DNA of 64,000 bases from Acaricomes phytoseiuli DSM 14247 (lineage in GTDB: Bacteria > Actinomycetota > Actinomycetes > Actinomycetales > Micrococcaceae): assembly GCF_000376245.1 (NCBI RefSeq), contig NZ_AQXM01000052.1, forward strand, positions 1 to 64,000. Reading direction: 5' to 3'. Position numbers and translations under genes: made by a program. Of this stretch, positions 53,984-64,000 are shown one piece after another. Position 1 is the stretch's first letter, and the number at the start of each line of letters is the position of its first letter. The notes under the pieces are model-generated. The model was not told the origin of the DNA and did no database searches. It was given only the letters and a program-made list of their open reading frames with translations.

Positions 53984-54875
53984 CACCTGGCCCCCGCCGG
54001 AGCCGAAGCGGTTCCGGAAACGCAGAAGGCGCAGAACCGCGACCTGGCTGCTCTCCGCGCTGCTCGTCATGGGCTTGGTCGCTGGTGGACTAACGGCGTG
54101 GAATACGCTCAGCTCTGCCTTCACCGGGCTGAGCACCGCGTGTTCCGCTCCGCTAAACGGAACCGATTACGAACTCGCCCCGGATCAGGCCGGTAATGCG
54201 GCGCTGATCGCTGCCATAGCGCAACGGCGCAGCATGCCTCCGCGAGCGGTGACCATCGGTATCGCCGTGGCGATGCAGGAATCTAAACTGCGCAATATCT
54301 CCTACGGGGATCGAGATTCGGTGGGCATGTTCCAGCAGCGCCCCTCGCAGGGCTGGGGCTCGCCGGAGCAGCTCATGGACCCGGTCTTCGCGATCAACGC
54401 TTTCTTCGACCATCTCGCCGCGCTGCCCGGATATCAGGATATGGCGATCACGGAAGCCGGGCAGGCCGTGCAGCGCTCTGCCTATCCACTGGCCTACGGG
54501 CAACACGAATCCATGGCCCGGGCCTTCAGCTCCGCACTCACCGGCTACTCGCCTGCGGCACTGAGCTGCGTACTGCCGCAGCCTCAGGAGCCCGGAGACC
54601 CGGCTCTTGTCATCCAGGCTCTACAGAGCGGCTTCGGCGATGCACCGGCACAGAGCACGGCCCCCGGCACGGTCCGGCTCACGGCAGCTTCCGAGACCGC
54701 GGGCTGGCAGCTCGCGCAGTGGGCTGTCGCGAATGCCAATGACCTGCAGATCACGGAGATCTCTTATAACGGCTCGCGCTGGCAGCGCCAGGGCTCCACA
54801 GATCCGGGCTGGCAGGCGACCGGGGCCGGCGAGCAGCCCGTGAGTGAAGTCTTGATCACTGTGCAACGGACTTAG
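53973..54875 (+). CDS. membrane-anchored lytic-transglycosylase-like protein
   Basis: 300 residues. A basic N-terminus ([11 protein letters not shown]) leads into one membrane helix ([16 protein letters not shown]); the rest is extracellular. The segment [30 protein letters not shown] is typical of lysozyme-fold SLT-like proteins, the Glu of QES being the likely catalytic residue. Overlaps dapD by 11 bases, so coupled to precursor synthesis for the wall it may remodel (inference). Confidence 0.82.
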   Translation: MHSDTWPPPEPKRFRKRRRRRTATWLLSALLVMGLVAGGLTAWNTLSSAFTGLSTACSAPLNGTDYELAPDQAGNAALIAAIAQRRSMPPRAVTIGIAVAMQESKLRNISYGDRDSVGMFQQRPSQGWGSPEQLMDPVFAINAFFDHLAALPGYQDMAITEAGQAVQRSAYPLAYGQHESMARAFSSALTGYSPAALSCVLPQPQEPGDPALVIQALQSGFGDAPAQSTAPGTVRLTAASETAGWQLAQWAVANANDLQITEISYNGSRWQRQGSTDPGWQATGAGEQPVSEVLITVQRT

Positions 54876-54881
54876 ACCGGG

Positions 54882-55496
54882 CTAAACCAGCATCTCCACC
54901 ACCGGCTGGACGAAGCTTCGGAACATCTCGGAGTCCTCTAAGAGCTCCTGACTCAGCAGTATCCGGTCCGGTTCCAGGAACCAGGCCCGCGGCTCGGCCA
55001 GCGGCAGCTCCACCATGGTCAGCGTGAACTCTCTGGCGTGCCGGCCCAGCTCCAGCTCCCGGTCCTGAACCAAGCGACTCAGCAACGCGGTATCTCCCAT
55101 GGTCTCGCGCCGAGCCGCAATGATCTGATAGTCGGCGATCCGCTCCCGCGTCCAGACCAGAGCGGTTCCGAAATGCGCCTGCAGGATCCGCTGCAGGGCC
55201 GGGTTCCCGGCGAAACCGGGGAAATCCGGAGGCGTGAGTTCCGGAGGTCCACCCGGGAAGACGCCGAGCAGCTGAGACCACCACTGCTCCCATTCGAACC
55301 GGAGCAGCTGATCCCCGCCTACCGGGTCGATCAGCTGACGGGTTTCCACCGGGCGTATGCGGGGTTGCAGCTCCGAGATCTCCGGTCTGCCGGCACCGGA
55401 CAGCGCGCACAGATCACGTAGGTAAAGCGCGATGAGCAGTGGGCCCGAAGTATCCATCCTGATCCGCCAGCCGGGGCCGCCAGTGTGATGCGACAT
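54882..55496 (-). CDS. conserved hypothetical protein
   Basis: 204 residues from ATG 55496 (a GTG at 55502 is also possible). Soluble, no signal peptide or membrane helix. Two segments stand out: LRFEWEQWWSQLLGVFPGGP and a C-terminal AWFLEPDRILLSQELLED. I do not recognise a family. Stable position between the transglycosylase-like gene (stop-to-stop gap of six bases) and divergent galE. Confidence 0.7.
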   Translation of the reverse strand: MSHHTGGPGWRIRMDTSGPLLIALYLRDLCALSGAGRPEISELQPRIRPVETRQLIDPVGGDQLLRFEWEQWWSQLLGVFPGGPPELTPPDFPGFAGNPALQRILQAHFGTALVWTRERIADYQIIAARRETMGDTALLSRLVQDRELELGRHAREFTLTMVELPLAEPRAWFLEPDRILLSQELLEDSEMFRSFVQPVVEMLV

Positions 55497-55570
55497 GCCC
55501 ACAGCCTAATCCTAGTTACTCGCCGCGTCAGCTGCCGCGAGGGCCTGAAGCACCGTCTAGAGTGGAACCC

Positions 55571-56584
55571 ATGAACGTTCTCGTGACCGGCGGAGCCGGC
55601 TATATCGGCTCGCATACCGTCCTGACCTTGCTGGAGGCCGGTCATCAAGTCACCGCCCTGGATAATCTGGCGAATTCATCCGCCGAATCCCTGCGCCGGG
55701 TCGAAGAGCTCACCGGCGCCCCCGTGCAGTTCCGGCAAGCGGACCTGCTGGACGAAACAGCACTGGATGCGATCTTCGCCGAGGGCTCCTTCGACGCGGT
55801 GATCCATTTCGCGGGGCTCAAAGCAGTCGGCGAGTCCGTGACGGAACCGCTCAATTACTACCACAACAACGTCTCGGGAACGATCAACCTGCTGCGTGTG
55901 ATGGACCGCCATGAGGTGCGCAGCATCGTCTTCTCCTCTTCAGCCACGGTCTACGGCGAGCACAATCCATACCCTTATGTGGAGAAGATGGAGATCGGCG
56001 CGAACAACCCCTACGGCCGGACCAAAGAGCAGATCGAAGACATCCTCACCGATCTAGGAGCAGCCGACGCGCGCTGGCGCATCGCCCTGCTCCGGTACTT
56101 CAACCCGGTGGGTGCGCACCCCTCCGGCCGGATCGGGGAAGACCCGCTCGGCATCCCGAATAACCTGGTTCCTTTTATCGCACAGGTGGCCGTCGGCCGG
56201 CGAGAGAAGCTCATGGTCTTCGGGGGCGACTACGCCACTGCGGATGGCACCGCGCAGCGCGATTACATCCATGTCATGGATCTGGCCGAAGGGCATCTGG
56301 CGGCTATGCAGTACTTGGTGGATCACGATGGCGTGCATCGCTGGAATCTGGGCTCCGGGCTGGGCAGCTCAGTTCTCGAAGTGCTGAACTCCTTCGAAAA
56401 AGCCGTGGGCCGCGCTCTGCCCTACGAGATCACTGCTCGCCGCCCCGGCGATCTGCCGGCGTTCTGGGCCGATGCTTCTTCCGCGCTGGCGGATCTAGGC
56501 TGGTCCACGAGTAAAACCCTCGATGAGATGTGCGAGGATCACTGGCGCTGGCAGCGGGAGAACCCGCAGGGTTACCAGGCCTGA
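55571..56584 (+). CDS. galE: UDP-glucose 4-epimerase
   Basis: 337 residues from ATG 55571; an in-frame GTG nine bases earlier is less likely. Interconverts UDP-glucose and UDP-galactose. Rossmann motif VLVTGGAGYIGSHTVL, catalytic SSSATVYGE and NNPYGRTKEQIE (Tyr and Lys), HFAGLKAVGESV, and LRYFNPVGAHPSG. No other Leloir genes are adjacent, so a role in cell-surface sugars is possible. Confidence 0.96.
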   Translation: MNVLVTGGAGYIGSHTVLTLLEAGHQVTALDNLANSSAESLRRVEELTGAPVQFRQADLLDETALDAIFAEGSFDAVIHFAGLKAVGESVTEPLNYYHNNVSGTINLLRVMDRHEVRSIVFSSSATVYGEHNPYPYVEKMEIGANNPYGRTKEQIEDILTDLGAADARWRIALLRYFNPVGAHPSGRIGEDPLGIPNNLVPFIAQVAVGRREKLMVFGGDYATADGTAQRDYIHVMDLAEGHLAAMQYLVDHDGVHRWNLGSGLGSSVLEVLNSFEKAVGRALPYEITARRPGDLPAFWADASSALADLGWSTSKTLDEMCEDHWRWQRENPQGYQA

Positions 56585-56588
56585 AAAA

Positions 56589-56648
56589 TGATGCGCGCCG
56601 TGACTTTTGAGGCCTATCGAACGGCCTCAAAAGTCACGGCGCGCATCA
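56589..56648. terminator. 26-bp hairpin, bidirectional terminator (GTGACTTTTGA type)
   Basis: Perfect arms 56589-56614 and 56623-56648 with an 8-nt loop, flanked by A-runs/T-runs (AAAAA on both sides), between galE and convergent gltA. Shares CCGTGACTTTTGA with 32689-32730. Confidence 0.92.
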
Positions 56649-56652
56649 AAAA

Positions 56653-57936
<1,284 letters not shown>

Positions 57937-58102
57937 GGAACACCCCTTTACCTACTCGGCTTTCAGCTATGGTCCTGGTTCCGGCTACACACGGTTTTGC
58001 CACGACAATCTGCTTGCAGCTACGAACCTACCGCCAGTAACCCGCGAGCACCAATCCGGGTGGCTGCCGTTATCCGACCGTTATTCGCCGGGGATCCACC
58101 GG

Positions 58103-59275
58103 CTATTCGCCGCGAAGCCGGTGCACCGCGGCGTCGATGCCCGCATCGGAGCAGGTCAGCGCGATCCGCACGAACTGATCGCCGGCAGATCCGTAGAAAG
58201 ATCCGGGCCCTGCTATCAGCCCCAGCTCCGCGAGCCGGCCTATTGTGCGCCAGGCGTCCTCTTCCGCGGTGCCCCACAGATACAACCCGGCTTCTGAATG
58301 CTCGATGCGCAAACCGAAGGCTTCCAGGGCGCCTCTCAGCCGTTCCCGGCGGCCCCGGTACAGGTCTTTCTGCTCCTGGACGTGAGCGTCGTCGCCAAGC
58401 GCTGCGCTCATCGCGCGTTGCACCGGGCCCGGGACCATCATTCCGGCGTGCTTCCGAGTATTGAGCAGATTGGCTATCAGCCGGGGGTCACCCGCGCTGA
58501 AAGCGGCCCGGTAGCCGGCCATATTGGATTGCTTCGACAGCGAATAGACCGCCAGCAGGCCCTCATGGCTGCCCCCGGCGACGCGGGGATGGAGCAGGGA
58601 AGGCACCTGAGTGCCGCCCCGGGCTTCGTCCCATGCGCCCCAGCCCAACTCGGCATAGCATTCATCGGATGCCAGGACCGCACCCAGGGCTCTGGCTTCC
58701 GCGACGAACTGCTGCAGCACCGGAATATCCTGCACCGCTCCGGTGGGGTTGCCCGGCGAGTTGATCCAGATCAGGCGGATCCGGTTGCGGATCTGCGGTT
58801 CGAGCTCCCAGGGCTCGTCTGTGGCCACGACCTGCGCCCCGGCCAGACGCGCGCCGATGTCATAGGTGGGGTAAGCGATCTCCGGGCGGACTACGATATC
58901 CCCCGGCCCCAGGCCGAGCAGTACGGGCAGCCAGGCGATGAGCTCTTTGGAGCCCACGGTGGGCAGCACGGCTCCGGGATCGAGGCCGGGTACCGCGCGG
59001 CGCCGGCTGTACCAGTCCGCGATGGCTTGGCGCAGAGCTTCACCACCGTGCGTTGTCGGGTAGCCGTGTCCGTCGGCAGCATCGGCAAGGGCCTGGCGGA
59101 CTACCGCCGGGGTGGGGTCCACCGGGGTTCCCACGGAAAGATCAACCGCGCCATCGGGATGGGCTTCAGCGATCCGCCGGTAAGGGATCAGTGTGTCCCA
59201 GGGATAATCGGGCAGTTCCAGGCCGAAACCTCGCTGTGCCCCGGGGCCCGAAGTCTCCGCCTGGCCGCCTGTCAC
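58103..59275 (-). CDS. dapC: succinyldiaminopimelate transaminase (DapC)
   Basis: 390 residues from GTG 59275, seven bases after the ferredoxin stop; the longer open frame upstream is antisense-phase to fdxA and not family-like. PLP aminotransferase class I: VDLSVGTPVDPTP, GSKELIAWLPVLLGLGPGD, NSPGNPTGAV, SDECYAELGW and the PLP lysine in YSLSKQSNMAGYR. Transfers amino groups in the succinylase branch; placement directly after fdxA is common in actinobacteria. Confidence 0.93.
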   Translation of the reverse strand: MTGGQAETSGPGAQRGFGLELPDYPWDTLIPYRRIAEAHPDGAVDLSVGTPVDPTPAVVRQALADAADGHGYPTTHGGEALRQAIADWYSRRRAVPGLDPGAVLPTVGSKELIAWLPVLLGLGPGDIVVRPEIAYPTYDIGARLAGAQVVATDEPWELEPQIRNRIRLIWINSPGNPTGAVQDIPVLQQFVAEARALGAVLASDECYAELGWGAWDEARGGTQVPSLLHPRVAGGSHEGLLAVYSLSKQSNMAGYRAAFSAGDPRLIANLLNTRKHAGMMVPGPVQRAMSAALGDDAHVQEQKDLYRGRRERLRGALEAFGLRIEHSEAGLYLWGTAEEDAWRTIGRLAELGLIAGPGSFYGSAGDQFVRIALTCSDAGIDAAVHRLRGE

Positions 59276-59282
59276 GATGACC

Positions 59283-59606
59283 TCACTCCTGGTTCTGCGG
59301 CGGCAGGACCGAGATGATGGGGTGGTCCATACCGGTGTTGCCGATTTTCGCAGCGCCTCCGGGAGAACCCAGCTCGTTGAAGAACTCGACATTAGCTTTG
59401 TAGTACTCGGCCCATTCTTCCGGGACATCGTCTTCGTAGTAGATGGCTTCCACCGGGCAGACCGGCTCGCAGGCACCGCAGTCGACGCATTCATCCGGGT
59501 GGATGTAGAGGGAGCGTTCGCCTTCATAGATGCAATCGACCGGGCATTCCTCAATGCATGCTTTGTCTTTCACATCCACGCACGGCTGTGCGATAACGTA
59601 CGTCAC
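59283..59606 (-). CDS. fdxA: 7Fe ferredoxin FdxA
   Basis: 107 residues, GTG start. Cys9, Cys17 and Cys21 with the distant Cys50 (CVDVKDKACIEECPVDC, then DECVDCGACEPVCP) give a 3Fe-4S plus 4Fe-4S arrangement as in mycobacterial FdxA. Small cytosolic electron carrier. First gene of the fdxA-dapC unit. Confidence 0.95.
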   Translation of the reverse strand: MTYVIAQPCVDVKDKACIEECPVDCIYEGERSLYIHPDECVDCGACEPVCPVEAIYYEDDVPEEWAEYYKANVEFFNELGSPGGAAKIGNTGMDHPIISVLPPQNQE

Positions 59607-59787
59607 GTGCCAAACCTCCGGATTCCTGCGGCGTCCACTGCTCGTTGAGAGCCTCTGCTCCCACCCACAGCCTCGTCCATTATCCCTCAGAGACTCCTTG
59701 CAAGCACATCGGACATGGCCCGTGATGAAGGTGAGATTCGTAACTGCGCCCGCTGCCGGAACCCGGCTGGCATCGTACGATGAAATC

Positions 59788-60093
59788 GTGCGTGCAGCGG
59801 ATCCGAGCCCCCCGGAGGAACCACAGGAGAACCCGAAGAACCTGCCGCCCTGGGCGACGCCCGGACTCCGGCAGCTAGTGGGCTCCTTGATCCCGGGGGA
59901 ACGGGTCAGCGTGCGTTACCGGATCGACGATCCGCAAGCGGCTTTCAGCGACGCCTTGGGCGAAGTCTCCGCTCAGGACGGCGAACGGATCGTGGTGCGC
60001 ACCCGCAACGGAGCGGTGACGATTCCGATCAGCACCGTGGTGGCAGCCCGCAGGGTGCCTCCGGCTTCGAAACACCCCAGGCAACGGCCCTAG
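59788..60093 (+). CDS. small protein with SH3-like domain of the Rv0428c type
   Basis: 101 residues from GTG 59788; the start is uncertain (an ATG at 59725 is in frame). The C-terminal half (GERVSVRYRIDDP, SDALGEVSAQDGERIVVRTR, VTIPISTVVAARRVPP) resembles the small beta-barrel found at the N-terminus of some actinobacterial GNAT acetyltransferases. No acetyltransferase domain follows here, so it is a stand-alone version. Nine bases before the PdxK/ThiD-type gene, probably co-transcribed. Confidence 0.65.
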   Translation: MRAADPSPPEEPQENPKNLPPWATPGLRQLVGSLIPGERVSVRYRIDDPQAAFSDALGEVSAQDGERIVVRTRNGAVTIPISTVVAARRVPPASKHPRQRP

Positions 60094-60102
60094 AATGGGG
60101 TC

Positions 60103-60924
60103 ATGACCTCGGTAAAGAACTCCCCCGCCATCGCGTTGACCATCGCCGGATCAGAGGCGACCGGCGGCGCAGGAGCCCAGGCGGACCTCAAAACGTTCCA
60201 GGAGCTCGGCGTCTTCGGCATCGCTGCGCTGACCTGCATCGTCTCTTTCGATCCGAAGAAATCCTGGAATCACCGCTTCGTGCCCGTGGAACCGCAGGTG
60301 ATCGCGGATCAGTTGGAGGCGATTACCGCCGCGTACCAGCCGGACCAGCTCGATACCGTCAAGATCGGCATGCTGGGCACTCCACAGACCATCGAGACCG
60401 TCGCCACAGCCCTGGGAAACCGGCCCTGGAAGCAGGTCGTGCTGGATCCGGTGCTGATCTGCAAAGGCCAGGAGCCGGGAGCCGCGCTGGATACTGATCT
60501 GGCCTTGAAAGAGCAGATCCTGCCGCTGGCCACCTTCGTCACCCCGAATCACTTCGAATCACTCTCCCTCTCCGGCATGGCGGAGATCAGCACGACGGAC
60601 CAACTGGCTGAAGCCGCGCAGCGGATCCACGATTCCTGCGGCGCGGTGGTACTCGCTAAGGGCGGAGTTCGGCTCGACGGCCCGGATGCTGTGGACGTCT
60701 TTTACGACGGACATACGCTCGAAATGCTCAAGACACCCAAAGTCGGCGACGTCGCCGTATCCGGGGCCGGCTGCTCACTGGCTGCGGCGATCGCCGCAGA
60801 ACTGGCTAAGGGAGCGAAACCACTTGACGCAGCCCGCACCGCCAAGGCTTTCGTCACCACCGCGATCCGTGCCAGGGTCGGTTCAAAAGCGCCTTTCGAT
60901 GCGGTCTGGCAAGGATCACGCTAG
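60103..60924 (+). CDS. pyridoxal/hydroxymethylpyrimidine kinase (PdxK/ThiD-like)
   Basis: 273 residues. Ribokinase-fold kinase: IALTIAGSEATGGAGAQADL at the start, VLDPVLICKGQ, TPNHFESLSL, and VSGAGCSLAAAIAAEL with the catalytic-loop Cys. The ISCIVSFDPKK-like segment and QxDLKTFQELG fit ThiD-fold pyridoxal kinases as well as ThiD proper. No thiamine genes are adjacent, so vitamin B6 salvage is slightly favoured. Cannot be settled from sequence alone. Confidence 0.88.
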   Translation: MTSVKNSPAIALTIAGSEATGGAGAQADLKTFQELGVFGIAALTCIVSFDPKKSWNHRFVPVEPQVIADQLEAITAAYQPDQLDTVKIGMLGTPQTIETVATALGNRPWKQVVLDPVLICKGQEPGAALDTDLALKEQILPLATFVTPNHFESLSLSGMAEISTTDQLAEAAQRIHDSCGAVVLAKGGVRLDGPDAVDVFYDGHTLEMLKTPKVGDVAVSGAGCSLAAAIAAELAKGAKPLDAARTAKAFVTTAIRARVGSKAPFDAVWQGSR

Positions 60925-60956
60925 CGGCAGACGCTTCGCGAGCAGAGTATTTAGAG

Positions 60957-61010
60957 GATCAATAGCGGAGCGCGCAAACCCGTATGGGTCTGCGCGCTCC
61001 GCTATTGATC
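60957..61010. terminator. 20-bp hairpin with 14-nt apex, bidirectional terminator
   Basis: Perfect arms 60957-60976 and 60991-61010; the apex contains a further ACCC/GGGT pair (60978-60989). Lies between the kinase gene and the convergent old yellow enzyme. Confidence 0.9.
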
Positions 61011-61030
61011 TGTGCTGTCTGGCTCGAGGC

Positions 61031-62101
61031 CTATGAAGCTGCCGGCTCAGCCACGGGATAGTCCGTGTAACCGGTTTCAGCGCCGCCGTAGAACGTCGCC
61101 GGATCCGCTTCGTTGAAGTCCAGGCCGCTGCGCAACCGGAAGATGAAATCCGGATTCGCCAGAACCTGCTGCCCCACCGATTCCATATCGGCCAGGCCCT
61201 CGGAGATCAGGGTGCCGATGGCATCGGCCTGCGTTCCCGGGCGATTGACGATCAGCACGCGAGACCAGTTCTGCCGGATCCAGTGCAGCAGCTCGTCATC
61301 TCCGATGTGCATCAGGTGCAGATAGGCCAGCCCCAGATCGTTCAGCTCTTTGACCAGGTACTGGTAGGTCTTGCCGTAGTCCGGGCCTTCTTCGGTGTTT
61401 CCCGCCCCGTTATTGGGCGAGAGCCGGATGCCTACTCGATCCGCCCCGATCTCCTCGACCACAGCCCGGGCTACTTCGAGAACGAACCTGGCTCGGCCCT
61501 GGACGTCACCGCCGTAGCCGTCTTCGCGCTGATTGGTGTTGATGGACAGGAATTGATGCAGTAGATACCCGTTCGCTGAGTGCAGCTCTACACCATCGGC
61601 GCCGGCTTCAATGGCGGCTCGCGCAGCCTGACGGAACTCATCGATCACGGAGGGCAGCTCCTGAAGGGCGAGCGCGCGTGGAGTCGGGATGTCGAACTTT
61701 CCGCTTGTGGTGTACATCGTCATACCGGGGTCCACCGCGGAAGGGGCCACCGGAATCGTCTCACCAAGCGTGTTACCCGGGTGGCTCACTCGGCCCGCGT
61801 GCATGATCTGGATGACCAGGGCGCTGCCTTCCTGATGCACTGCTTCTGCGACCTCGGACCAACCCTTGATCTGGGCGTCTGTGTAGATCCCGGGAGTCAG
61901 CATGTAGCCCTGGCCTTCCGCAGAGGGCTGGGTCCCTTCCGTGATCAGCAGGCCCATGGTGGCCCGCTGGCGGTAGTACTCGACCATCAGCGTCGTGGGT
62001 ACGCCCTCCCGCGTCGCCCGGTTGCGGGTCATCGGGGCCATCGCCAGTCGATTCTTCAATTCCGTCTCACCGAGCTGGATCGGATCCTGCCATGTCGCCA
62101 T
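61031..62101 (-). CDS. old yellow enzyme family alkene reductase
   Basis: 356 residues from ATG 62101 with GGAAGCACT before it. FMN barrel that reduces activated C=C bonds with NAD(P)H. Motifs: LKNRLAMAPMTRNRA, ITEGTQPSAEGQGY, IQIMHAGRVSH, VELHSANGYLLHQFL (substrate His/Asn pair) and SINTNQREDGYGG. It faces the divergent BCCT gene across 258 bases without other genes. Confidence 0.94.
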   Translation of the reverse strand: MATWQDPIQLGETELKNRLAMAPMTRNRATREGVPTTLMVEYYRQRATMGLLITEGTQPSAEGQGYMLTPGIYTDAQIKGWSEVAEAVHQEGSALVIQIMHAGRVSHPGNTLGETIPVAPSAVDPGMTMYTTSGKFDIPTPRALALQELPSVIDEFRQAARAAIEAGADGVELHSANGYLLHQFLSINTNQREDGYGGDVQGRARFVLEVARAVVEEIGADRVGIRLSPNNGAGNTEEGPDYGKTYQYLVKELNDLGLAYLHLMHIGDDELLHWIRQNWSRVLIVNRPGTQADAIGTLISEGLADMESVGQQVLANPDFIFRLRSGLDFNEADPATFYGGAETGYTDYPVAEPAAS

Positions 62102-62359
62102 AGTGCTTCCACGCACCTTTCACTCCATATTCTGATGGTCAGCAGTAGAGCCCGCGGCTCCGCTACTGGGGCTAACCCGAGCACCGCAGCTAATATTCCA
62201 TGCGTATTCATGCAGAATCATTCAGCCGGGCGCATGGCGTACCAGCAGCGATCCGTGCTGAGCCGCGCACGAGCCCTGCGGCCCTGTTGTACTACTTCGC
62301 TACACTGTAAGACGTTCGAGCGCACCATCCCCCATTCAGAAGGCGAAGTCGACGCAGCC

Positions 62360-64000
62360 ATGCCAGACAGTAAGCCAGAAAACCATCAGCCGTCTCGTCA
62401 GAGCCCGGCTCCAGCCTCGACCCCCACCAGTTCGACTTCCCCGGAACCGACCCAGCGGGCGCGCCGTTTCCTGAACCGGGTCACCGATCCGTCTCTTGTT
62501 CACCCCGCGCTCATCCCCGGTATCGGCGTGGAAGCCACCGGTCGGAAATTCGCCACCAACTGGTTCGTGTTCGCGGCAGCAGCAGCCTGCGTAATCGTCG
62601 TCCTGGGCTTCGGCATCAGTGCCCCCTGGGCGTTCAGCGAGGTGGCCACCAGAATGCTCTCCTGGATCACCAGGAATTTCGGCTGGCTCTTCTCCCTGCT
62701 CACAATTGTGGTCTTCGCGTTCATGATGTGGGTGGGCTTCTCCCGCTACGGGCGGATCCGGTTGGGCCAGGATGATGAACGGCGCGAATATTCGCTGTTC
62801 TCCTGGATCGCGATGCTCTTCTCCGCGGGAATGGGTATCGGCTTACTGTTCTTCGGACCCTATGAACCGCTGACGTATTTCCTCGATGTTCCTCCCGGTG
62901 CCGAGGCCGCCGCCGGCAGCAGGGAAGCCATGCACACCGCTATGGCGCAGGTGATCTTCCACTGGGGCCCGATGGCCTGGGCTTATTACGCCCTGGTCGG
63001 CGGCGCCATCGCCTACTCCGCTTACCGGCGCGGGCGCTCCCCACTGATCTCCGCGGTCTTCGAACCCATCTTCGGGCAGAAGACCCGTGGCCCACTGGGT
63101 CACATCATCGATGTCTTCGCGATTCTGGTGACCCTGTTCGGGACCGCGGTATCACTCGGCATCGGCGTCTTGCAGATCAGCCAGGGAATCCAGATCGTCG
63201 GGGGTCTCGGTGAACTCGGCAACGGAGTCATCATCGCGCTCATGGCCCTGCTCACCTCGGCCTTCGTGATCTCCGCGATGTCGGGAATCAAACGAGGCAT
63301 CCGGGCGCTGTCCAACATCAACCTGGTCCTTGCCTCGATACTCGGCCTCTCCGTACTGATCGCCGGGCCCACGCTGTTCTTGCTGAACTTCATCCCTTCC
63401 TCGGCTTTCGCCTTCGTGAACGAGCTGGGGACCATGCTGATGCGCTCCAGCACCGACGGACCAGAGGCAGCGGCATTCATGGAGAGCTGGACGACCTACT
63501 ATTGGGCGTGGTGGGTCTCCTGGACTCCTTTTGTCGGCGTCTTCATCGCCAAGATCTCCCGTGGCCGCACTTTACGCGAATTCGTCACCGTGGTGATCGC
63601 TGTTCCCTCGCTGGTGTGCCTGATCTGGTTCGGCATTTTCGGCGGCACTGCGATGCTGCTGGAAAGCACCGGAACCGCGATGAACGAAAGCGGCAATGCC
63701 CAGGACGTGCTGTTCAGCCTGCTGGCCAATCTGCCTTTCGGAGCGGTGACCTCGGTCCTCGCGATGGTCTCCATCATCATCTTCTTCATCACGAGCGCGG
63801 ACTCGGCATCCATCGTGATGGGGTCGATCAGCCAGCAGGGGCAGCCCGAGCCGGCCCGCTGGATCTCCGCAACCTGGGGACTCGCCCTGGGCGCCCTGGC
63901 CGGAGTGCTGCTGCTCATCGGCGGTGCCGGAACGCTCAGTGCATTGCAGTCCTTGGTCACGGTATCCGCGCTGCCCTTCGCCTTCGTGCTGATCCTGATG
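62360..64000 (+). CDS. BCCT-family (betaine/choline/carnitine) transporter, partial
   Basis: 547 codons from ATG 62360, running off the right edge. A polar N-terminus of ~60 residues (rich in Pro/Ser/Thr) precedes the first helix (NWFVFAAAAACVIVVLGFGI). BCCT signatures: FSAGMGIGLLFFGPYEPLTY, IFHWGPMAWAYYALVGGAIA, SYRRGRSPL-like AYRRGRSPLIS, and the substrate-binding helix YWAWWVSWTPFVGVFIAKIS. Sodium-coupled uptake of compatible solutes such as glycine betaine. The C-terminal tail that senses osmotic state is beyond the window. Confidence 0.95.
   Translation, partial: MPDSKPENHQPSRQSPAPASTPTSSTSPEPTQRARRFLNRVTDPSLVHPALIPGIGVEATGRKFATNWFVFAAAAACVIVVLGFGISAPWAFSEVATRMLSWITRNFGWLFSLLTIVVFAFMMWVGFSRYGRIRLGQDDERREYSLFSWIAMLFSAGMGIGLLFFGPYEPLTYFLDVPPGAEAAAGSREAMHTAMAQVIFHWGPMAWAYYALVGGAIAYSAYRRGRSPLISAVFEPIFGQKTRGPLGHIIDVFAILVTLFGTAVSLGIGVLQISQGIQIVGGLGELGNGVIIALMALLTSAFVISAMSGIKRGIRALSNINLVLASILGLSVLIAGPTLFLLNFIPSSAFAFVNELGTMLMRSSTDGPEAAAFMESWTTYYWAWWVSWTPFVGVFIAKISRGRTLREFVTVVIAVPSLVCLIWFGIFGGTAMLLESTGTAMNESGNAQDVLFSLLANLPFGAVTSVLAMVSIIIFFITSADSASIVMGSISQQGQPEPARWISATWGLALGALAGVLLLIGGAGTLSALQSLVTVSALPFAFVLILM

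Noticed and set aside
59276-59554. N-terminal extension of dapC upstream of 59275
   Set aside because: It reads fdxA in another frame (Arg/Ser/Thr-rich), and GTG 59275 after the fdxA stop fits the family start.

Overview
The window is high-GC DNA from an actinobacterium, most likely a member of the Micrococcales close to Arthrobacter/Renibacterium. Supporting signs are the frequent GTG starts, 1-4 nt stop/start overlaps, a mycobacterial-type DapD, a SAM-IV-type leader in front of metX, and hut genes ordered hutU-M20-hutF-hutI. I see no rRNA, tRNA or CRISPR array. The genus is inference; no marker gene fixes it.

Layout. 1-3068: the end of an IS3-type insertion sequence abuts a minus-strand operon for a small protein, a DUF1023-type alpha/beta hydrolase and two tandem-duplicated lipoproteins. 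The second lipoprotein copy is cut off by the IS. This resembles a type VII-secretion-associated exported hydrolase module. 3.2-9.6 kb: mnmA and its cysteine desulfurase, a GDSL hydrolase, a frameshifted TetR gene, metX behind a SAM-IV riboswitch, and a glyoxalase-like protein. 9.7-18.6 kb: an N-acetylgalactosamine module. It holds a secreted GH101 endo-alpha-N-acetylgalactosaminidase and a divergent operon for a SIS isomerase/deaminase, ROK kinase, PfkB kinase, class II aldolase and DeoR regulator. 18.6-26.6 kb: complete histidine utilisation with its IclR regulator. 26.6-32.7 kb: TetR/SDR/SnoaL, threonine degradation (tdh-kbl) with LysR, and a secreted trypsin.

32.7-43.6 kb: gatCAB, a GNAT, a J-domain protein with a NERD-like tail, TrmL-type and other methyltransferases, etfBA, and a MacB/FtsX-type ABC transporter. 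43.7-50.1 kb: envelope genes (HtrA-like protease, TPM protein plus PspA, secreted GDSL hydrolase). 50.4-60.9 kb: photolyase, lysine/DAP biosynthesis (dapE, dapD, dapC), a transglycosylase-like protein, galE, citrate synthase, 7Fe ferredoxin and a PdxK/ThiD kinase. 61-64 kb: an old yellow enzyme and the start of a BCCT transporter that runs off the window.

The most striking non-coding feature is a set of long, near-perfect palindromes at eight of thirteen convergent gene junctions and at two divergent ones. Two pairs share the same arm sequence at distant loci. Short in-frame or promoter-proximal tandem repeats (12-15 bp, three copies each) occur at three places.
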